Of a stretch of 64,000 bases of DNA, positions 60,198 through 64,000 are shown piece by piece. A program made the translations under genes and the position numbers. This DNA is from CAYNVS01 sp964400725 (GTDB taxonomy: Bacteria > Myxococcota_A > SURF-8 > CAYNVS01), in NCBI GenBank assembly GCA_964400725.1, contig CAYNVS010000004.1, forward strand, positions 99,790-163,789. Direction: 5' to 3'. How positions within the stretch are numbered: position 1 is the first letter of the stretch; each line of letters starts with the position of its first letter. The notes below the pieces were generated by a model. The model was not told the DNA's origin. It saw only the letters and a program-made list of their open reading frames with translations, and searched no databases.

Positions 60198-62528
60198 ATG
60201 AAAATTTATAAAGGAATTTATTTTAGTTTCGCATTGGCCGCGGCGTCGGCGCTCGCGCTCGCGGGATGCTTTGGCTCGTCGGGCTCCGACAATAACGGAG
60301 ACGCCGATTTTGAGGCCGAAACGGAAGCGGAAAGCGAGACTATCGCGATAGATCCCGTTCCTTACGTCAACCAGTTTATCGCCACAGCCGGGCCCGGCTT
60401 TTCGGTCGGAAGCGCGATTCCTGGGCCGTACGCGCCGTTCGGTCAGGTAAAACCCTCTCCAGACACGCTTAACAAATACGGAGGAGCCGAGCAGTTTTAT
60501 CACTGCGCGGGGTATTATTACAACGACGTTTACATAAGCGGCTTCTCGCATACTCATCTTTACGGCACGGGCGTTCCCGATTACGGCAACCTTTCGCTGC
60601 TGCCGGTAATCGGCGCCGATCCCGGCAAGACGAAACAGGACAAATTCAAACAGACCTTCGACCGCGATACGGAAATCGCCAAGGCCGCGTACTACGCGGT
60701 TACGCTTGGGAACGGAGCGCGCGCAGAACTGACGGCGACCGAACGCGTCGCGATGCACCGCTACTCCTATCCCGCTTCCGCGGGCGGAGATTCGTGCGTT
60801 TTAATCGACCTTGGGCACGTTATTACCGGCGGAGAAATTATCGACTCTTCGCTTGAAATAAATAAGGCGGCGGGCGAATTTTCGGGTTTCGTCAACGCCA
60901 AAGGCGACCTCACGGGGCGCGTGAGCGGATACACGCTGTACTTTGCGGGCAAGGCCGCGCAGACGCTTGAGAGCGTTTCGACGTGGGACGCCGATTACAA
61001 CCTCGTCGAAGGCAAGACGAACTGCGGCGGCAAGGTATGCGGCGGCTTCATGTGCGCGGCCAAAGCGGAAAAAATTGAAATAGCATTAGCGGTTTCCTTC
61101 GTTTCAAAAGAAGGCGCAAAGGCCAACCTTGCGGCCGAGGCGGCGGGGATGGACTTCGACAAGGTTCGCGCCCAAACCGAAGAGATTTGGCGCAAGGATT
61201 TGACGAAAATCCGCGTTAAAGGAGGAACAGAAGAGGATAAAACCATTTTCTACACCGCCCTTCTTCACGTTCTTTCCATGCCTACGCTTATGAGCGACGT
61301 TGACGGCTCTTACATGGGTTTCGACGGGCAAAAGCACGTCGTCGATTGGGGCGGAAAAAATTACAGCGATTTTTCGTTGTGGGACACATACCGCACGCAG
61401 CACCCTTTGCTTACGCTCGTGTACGATAAGTACCAGCGGGACTTTTTGTACAGCCTTTACATGATAGCCAAGCTGGGCGGATACTTTCCGAAATGGGCGC
61501 TTGCCAACGGCGAAGCCAACTGCATGATCGGCTCTCCCGCCGATTCGGTGGTGGTTGACAGCTATCTTAAGGGGATTGACTTTCCGTATTACTCCGAGGC
61601 GTTCGATTACTGCATGAAGACCGCCTTGGGCGCCCCCGATCCGGGCAGCGGCTTCGGCGGACGCGGCGGCGTTTCGTATTATCTTGAGTACGGCTATCTC
61701 CCAAGCGATCTCGAAGGAGGCTCGGTCAGCAAGGTTCAGGAATACGCCTTCTCCGACAACGCGCTTTGCATAATGGGAACAGCGCTTGGAAACAAGGCGG
61801 AGCAGACCGCGAAAGTCTGCAAGAACAAGGACAACTGGAAGAACAACTGGGATCCGGATAAAAAGTTTTTCATAGGCAAAAAAAAGGACGGCGCGTTTGA
61901 TTATACGAAGTGGAATCCGGTTGATTGGCTTGATTTTTACACGGAGGGGAACGCGTGGAACTACCTTACTTACGTCCCGCAAGACATGCCGGCGCTTATG
62001 GAGATAATGGGAGGCAGGGACGCCTTCATCGCGAGGCTGGAGGAGATGTTCCGGCTGTCGAAGGAGTACGAGGAAAACATAGACGACGCGGAAAAAAAGG
62101 CTCCGCGGCCGTACTATTGGGCCGGCAACGAAATAGACATTCAGGCTCCGTGGCAGTTTTCCGGCGCCGACAGAGTCGATTTGACCTGTAAATGGGTTCG
62201 CTGGGCGGCGCGTACGTTTTATAAAAACGCTCCGGATGGGCTGCCGGGCAACGACGACGCCGGAACCATGTCGGCCTGGTACATTTTTGCGGCGCTGGGC
62301 TTCTACCCGATAGCCGGAACGGACGACTATTTCGTCGGTTGTCCGCTGTTCGACGAGGCGCAGGTTGATTTGCCGAGCGGCAAAACGCTCGTAATAAAGC
62401 GCGAAGGCGCGGCGGGAGACGAAGCGGTTCCGTCAAAAATAACCATTAACGGAACCCCGCTCGAAAAGCCCATGCTGAAATGGGCTCAGATAAAAGACGG
62501 CGGAGAATTGAAGTTCGAGATGCGTTAG
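60198..62528 (+). CDS. Glycoside hydrolase family 92 lipoprotein (alpha-mannosidase-like)
   Basis: The 776-residue protein has a lipoprotein signal ending ALALAGC (Cys near 23), an acidic spacer (about 30-52, rich in Glu and Ala) and the full GH92 two-domain fold. Family motifs are YVNQFIATAGPGFSVGSAIP, PFGQVKPSPD, SGFSHTHLYGTG, DFSLWDTYRTQHPLLTLVYD (about 391-410), YYWAGNEIDIQAPW with a candidate catalytic Glu (about 642-650), and GNDDAGTMSAWYIFAALGFY near 682 with the catalytic Asp pair. GH92 enzymes are calcium-dependent exo-alpha-mannosidases, usually on N-glycans. The surface-anchored form suggests glycan foraging, or use of host or fungal mannan. Substrate specificity is not predictable. 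AGGAGGG precedes the start. Confidence 0.95.
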   Translation: MKIYKGIYFSFALAAASALALAGCFGSSGSDNNGDADFEAETEAESETIAIDPVPYVNQFIATAGPGFSVGSAIPGPYAPFGQVKPSPDTLNKYGGAEQFYHCAGYYYNDVYISGFSHTHLYGTGVPDYGNLSLLPVIGADPGKTKQDKFKQTFDRDTEIAKAAYYAVTLGNGARAELTATERVAMHRYSYPASAGGDSCVLIDLGHVITGGEIIDSSLEINKAAGEFSGFVNAKGDLTGRVSGYTLYFAGKAAQTLESVSTWDADYNLVEGKTNCGGKVCGGFMCAAKAEKIEIALAVSFVSKEGAKANLAAEAAGMDFDKVRAQTEEIWRKDLTKIRVKGGTEEDKTIFYTALLHVLSMPTLMSDVDGSYMGFDGQKHVVDWGGKNYSDFSLWDTYRTQHPLLTLVYDKYQRDFLYSLYMIAKLGGYFPKWALANGEANCMIGSPADSVVVDSYLKGIDFPYYSEAFDYCMKTALGAPDPGSGFGGRGGVSYYLEYGYLPSDLEGGSVSKVQEYAFSDNALCIMGTALGNKAEQTAKVCKNKDNWKNNWDPDKKFFIGKKKDGAFDYTKWNPVDWLDFYTEGNAWNYLTYVPQDMPALMEIMGGRDAFIARLEEMFRLSKEYEENIDDAEKKAPRPYYWAGNEIDIQAPWQFSGADRVDLTCKWVRWAARTFYKNAPDGLPGNDDAGTMSAWYIFAALGFYPIAGTDDYFVGCPLFDEAQVDLPSGKTLVIKREGAAGDEAVPSKITINGTPLEKPMLKWAQIKDGGELKFEMR

Positions 62529-62583
62529 CCGGAAGCGATAATTTAGGAGATTTGCTTTGGCAAATCGCCGCAAGTTAGCGTCT

Positions 62584-62631
62584 ACGCCCTCTCGTTTGAG
62601 CGGCGCCGGTGCAGTCGGCGGATTTGAGTTC
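62584..62631 (+). repeat. Copy 2 of a 48-bp intergenic repeat
   Basis: Located downstream of the GH92 gene and aligned without gaps to 33073-33120 (41 of 48 identical). A small hairpin GATTTGC-TTTG-GCAAATC lies just upstream at 62549-62566. The whole 263-base gap before rpsF contains no gene I can support. Confidence 0.7.
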
Positions 62632-62699
62632 CGCGCTCGAAGGGCGCCGCAATTAAGGCAATAAGCAATAACGCAATAACGCGCGATTTAAAAATAAAC

Positions 62700-62730
62700 T
62701 TGCGTTTGCTCTTAGCTTGTGGCATATAAC
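62700..62730 (+). promoter_or_regulatory. Candidate promoter of the rpsF operon
   Basis: TTGCGT (62700-62705) and TATAAC (62725-62730) are 19 bases apart, which is longer than ideal. It is the best pair upstream of the rpsF leader hairpin. Confidence 0.35.
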
Positions 62731-62744
62731 CTCTTCTAAACCTT

Positions 62745-62767
62745 GCTCCCGGCGTTTGACCGGGGGC
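62745..62767 (+). promoter_or_regulatory. Hairpin in the rpsF leader, possible S6:S18 autoregulation site
   Basis: GCTCCCGG (62745-62752) pairs with CCGGGGGC (62760-62767; one U-G pair) around the loop CGTTTGA, 12 bases before the ribosome site AAGGAGG of rpsF. In many bacteria the S6:S18 complex represses its own message by binding a hairpin here. I cannot show that the known consensus is met. Confidence 0.35.
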
Positions 62768-62791
62768 TATTAACCATAAGGAGGAACGTTA

Positions 62792-63310
62792 ATGGCAGAA
62801 ATTCTTTACATGAGAGAGTACGAGACGGTGTTTCTTATCCGTCCCGACCTCGAAGACGCCGAAGTCGATAAGCTGGCGGAGCGCATTAAGGGCGTTATCG
62901 CGGCGAGCAAAGGCGTAATCGTCAAACAGGAAAACTGGGGAAAGCGCTCCTTGGCGTACGACATCAAAGGGCACGGAAAAGCTCAGTACGTCTTCATTTC
63001 CTTTGTAGGACGCGGCCAGATAACCGACGAAATCGAGCGCACCTACAAAATGCTCGAACCGATTATCAAGTTTATGACCGTCATGTCCCGCGACATGATA
63101 GACCCCGCGACCGTGGTCGCCGCCCCCGAAGCGGCGGTTATGTCCCTGCCGGTTACCGGTCCCGAAGCCGAATTTAAGCCGCAGTACGAGGCGCTGAAAA
63201 AGGTTGGACTGGGCGCGGACGACGAAGAGGACTTTGAAAACGAATACGACGCGGACAAGGTTCCGGCGGACGAAGCGAAGAAACAGGCCGAGCCCGAAAC
63301 CGAAGAATAG
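62792..63310 (+). CDS. rpsF: 30S ribosomal protein S6
   Basis: The first 100 residues match S6 (MREYETVFLIRPDLEDAEVD, LAERIKGVIAASKGVIVKQ, WGKRSLAYDIKGHGKAQYVF). At 172 residues it is longer than average because of an acidic tail from about 115 onward (EAEFKPQYEALKKVGLG, DDEEDFENEYDADK), as seen in several proteobacteria. AAGGAGG lies seven bases before the ATG. It starts the rpsF-rpsR-rplI operon; no ssb gene intervenes. Confidence 0.96.
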   Translation: MAEILYMREYETVFLIRPDLEDAEVDKLAERIKGVIAASKGVIVKQENWGKRSLAYDIKGHGKAQYVFISFVGRGQITDEIERTYKMLEPIIKFMTVMSRDMIDPATVVAAPEAAVMSLPVTGPEAEFKPQYEALKKVGLGADDEEDFENEYDADKVPADEAKKQAEPETEE

Positions 63311-63362
63311 CCCAAATAACGACGCATACATGCAAGGCATGTTTTAAAAAAGGAGAACGCAA

Positions 63363-63632
63363 ATGAGCTTTATGATGAATAAAAAACGCGGAAAGATTAA
63401 GAAACGCCGCCGCTTTCGCCGCAAGAAGATGTGCCCCTTCAAGGCCAACGCAGAGCTGGCGAAGCAGATAAACTACAAGAACGTTGACCTGTTGATGCGC
63501 TTTATAACCGACAGAGGCAAGATACTGCCGCGCAGAATCACCGGCGTGTCGGCCAAATATCAAAGAGTTCTGGCCCGCGAAATCAAGCGCGCCCGCCAGA
63601 TTGCTCTTCTCCCCTACACGGTCATCAACTAA
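63363..63632 (+). CDS. rpsR: 30S ribosomal protein S18
   Basis: The 89-residue protein has the S18 core ([20 protein letters not shown], then [20 protein letters not shown], then [20 protein letters not shown]) preceded by a Lys/Arg-rich N-terminus ([17 protein letters not shown]). It binds S6 on the 30S platform. It starts 52 bases after rpsF and 15 bases before rplI, with AAAGGAGA just upstream. Confidence 0.96.
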   Translation: MSFMMNKKRGKIKKRRRFRRKKMCPFKANAELAKQINYKNVDLLMRFITDRGKILPRRITGVSAKYQRVLAREIKRARQIALLPYTVIN

Positions 63633-63647
63633 GGGCTGGAGGGAAGA

Positions 63648-64000
63648 ATGAAAGTAATACTCAAAGAAGACATTAAAGGTCTGGGCAGCGGCGGAGAAAT
63701 AGTAAACGTCAAAGACGGTTACGGCCGCAATTTTCTCGTTCCCAAAGGTCTGGCCGTGGCCGCGACCGAGAAGAACGTGAACCAGGTAAAGCACGAGCAG
63801 GAAATTATCAAGCAGAAGATTCGCAAACAGCTCAAAGACGCCGAAGAAGTCGCCAAGCGCGTTTCCGACGTTTCGCTGACCATCGCTCGTCTGGTGGGCG
63901 AGTCCGAGCGCCTGTTCGGCGCCGTTACCGCCAAAGACATCAAAGAAGCTCTGCGCGAGGAAGGCGTCGTCGTCGAGAAGCGCCAAATTCTGCTCGAAGA
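63648..64000 (+). CDS. rplI: 50S ribosomal protein L9, 5' part
   Basis: The first 117 codons are seen; the window ends before the stop. The N-terminal domain is MKVILKEDIKGLGSGGEIVN, followed by VKDGYGRNFLVPKGLAVAAT. The long connecting helix follows (VNQVKHEQEIIKQKIRKQLK), then the start of the C-terminal domain (LFGAVTAKDIKEALREEG). GGAGGGAAG precedes the ATG. L9 binds 23S rRNA at the base of the L1 stalk. Confidence 0.95.
   Translation, partial: MKVILKEDIKGLGSGGEIVNVKDGYGRNFLVPKGLAVAATEKNVNQVKHEQEIIKQKIRKQLKDAEEVAKRVSDVSLTIARLVGESERLFGAVTAKDIKEALREEGVVVEKRQILLE

Overview
The window looks like a chromosomal segment of a Gram-negative bacterium. The evidence is an RND efflux pair, several lipoproteins with lipobox cysteines, a cobalamin riboswitch, sigma-70-like promoters and a large phosphorelay kinase. 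The best guess is a deltaproteobacterial or Myxococcota-like anaerobe: the lipoproteins carry Glu/Asp-rich spacers, there is a ferredoxin-linked 2-oxoacid oxidoreductase with fused gamma-alpha subunit, a FHA-GAF sigma-54 activator, and a sigma-region-4-like DNA-binding protein of a kind I associate with that group. The lineage is inference. No tRNA, rRNA, CRISPR array, prophage or insertion sequence was recognised.

Layout. 1-3613: tail of an RND adaptor gene and its pump. 3656-5493: promoter, cobalamin riboswitch and a surface lipoprotein with acidic spacer and predicted beta-propeller, the most interesting unit here. 5605-9751: a sugar/glycan operon (nucleotidyltransferase, epimerase, GT2, unknown secreted protein) ended by a bidirectional terminator. 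9794-12832: korAB on the minus strand. 13096-14694: Cys-rich lipoprotein. 14875-20223: prkA, murA and a sigma-54 activator. 20300-23737 (minus): a 59-aa protein, folC and pyrG. 23940-27098: EamA transporter and an SLC12-like permease. 27149-31922 (minus): a secreted K/E-rich protein, a CHASE2 adenylate cyclase and alanine racemase. 32177-35265: nadC and a broken AmmeMemoRadiSam locus in which the radical SAM gene is reduced to its Tat leader while the Memo-AMMECR1 fusion is intact. 35312-36726: orphan C5 cytosine methyltransferase plus Vsr endonuclease. 36818-40577 (minus): HTH protein, acetyltransferase and UvrD/PcrA helicase. 40904-47880: alpha-2-macroglobulin lipoprotein and HemW. 47915-52313 (minus): carAB. 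52448-59914 (minus): HD-GYP response regulator and a 2117-aa hybrid kinase with ten PAS domains. 60148-62528: GH92 glycosidase lipoprotein. 62745-64000: rpsF-rpsR-rplI, cut by the window end.

How genes work together. The clear functional units are RND efflux, glycan sugar activation and transfer, korAB, pyrG-folC and carAB (pyrimidine/folate), the kinase/HD-GYP pair (probable c-di-GMP turnover by phosphorelay), the cyclase with its secreted partner, and Dcm/Vsr. A 48-bp intergenic repeat (41 of 48 identical) occurs downstream of both nadC and the GH92 gene.
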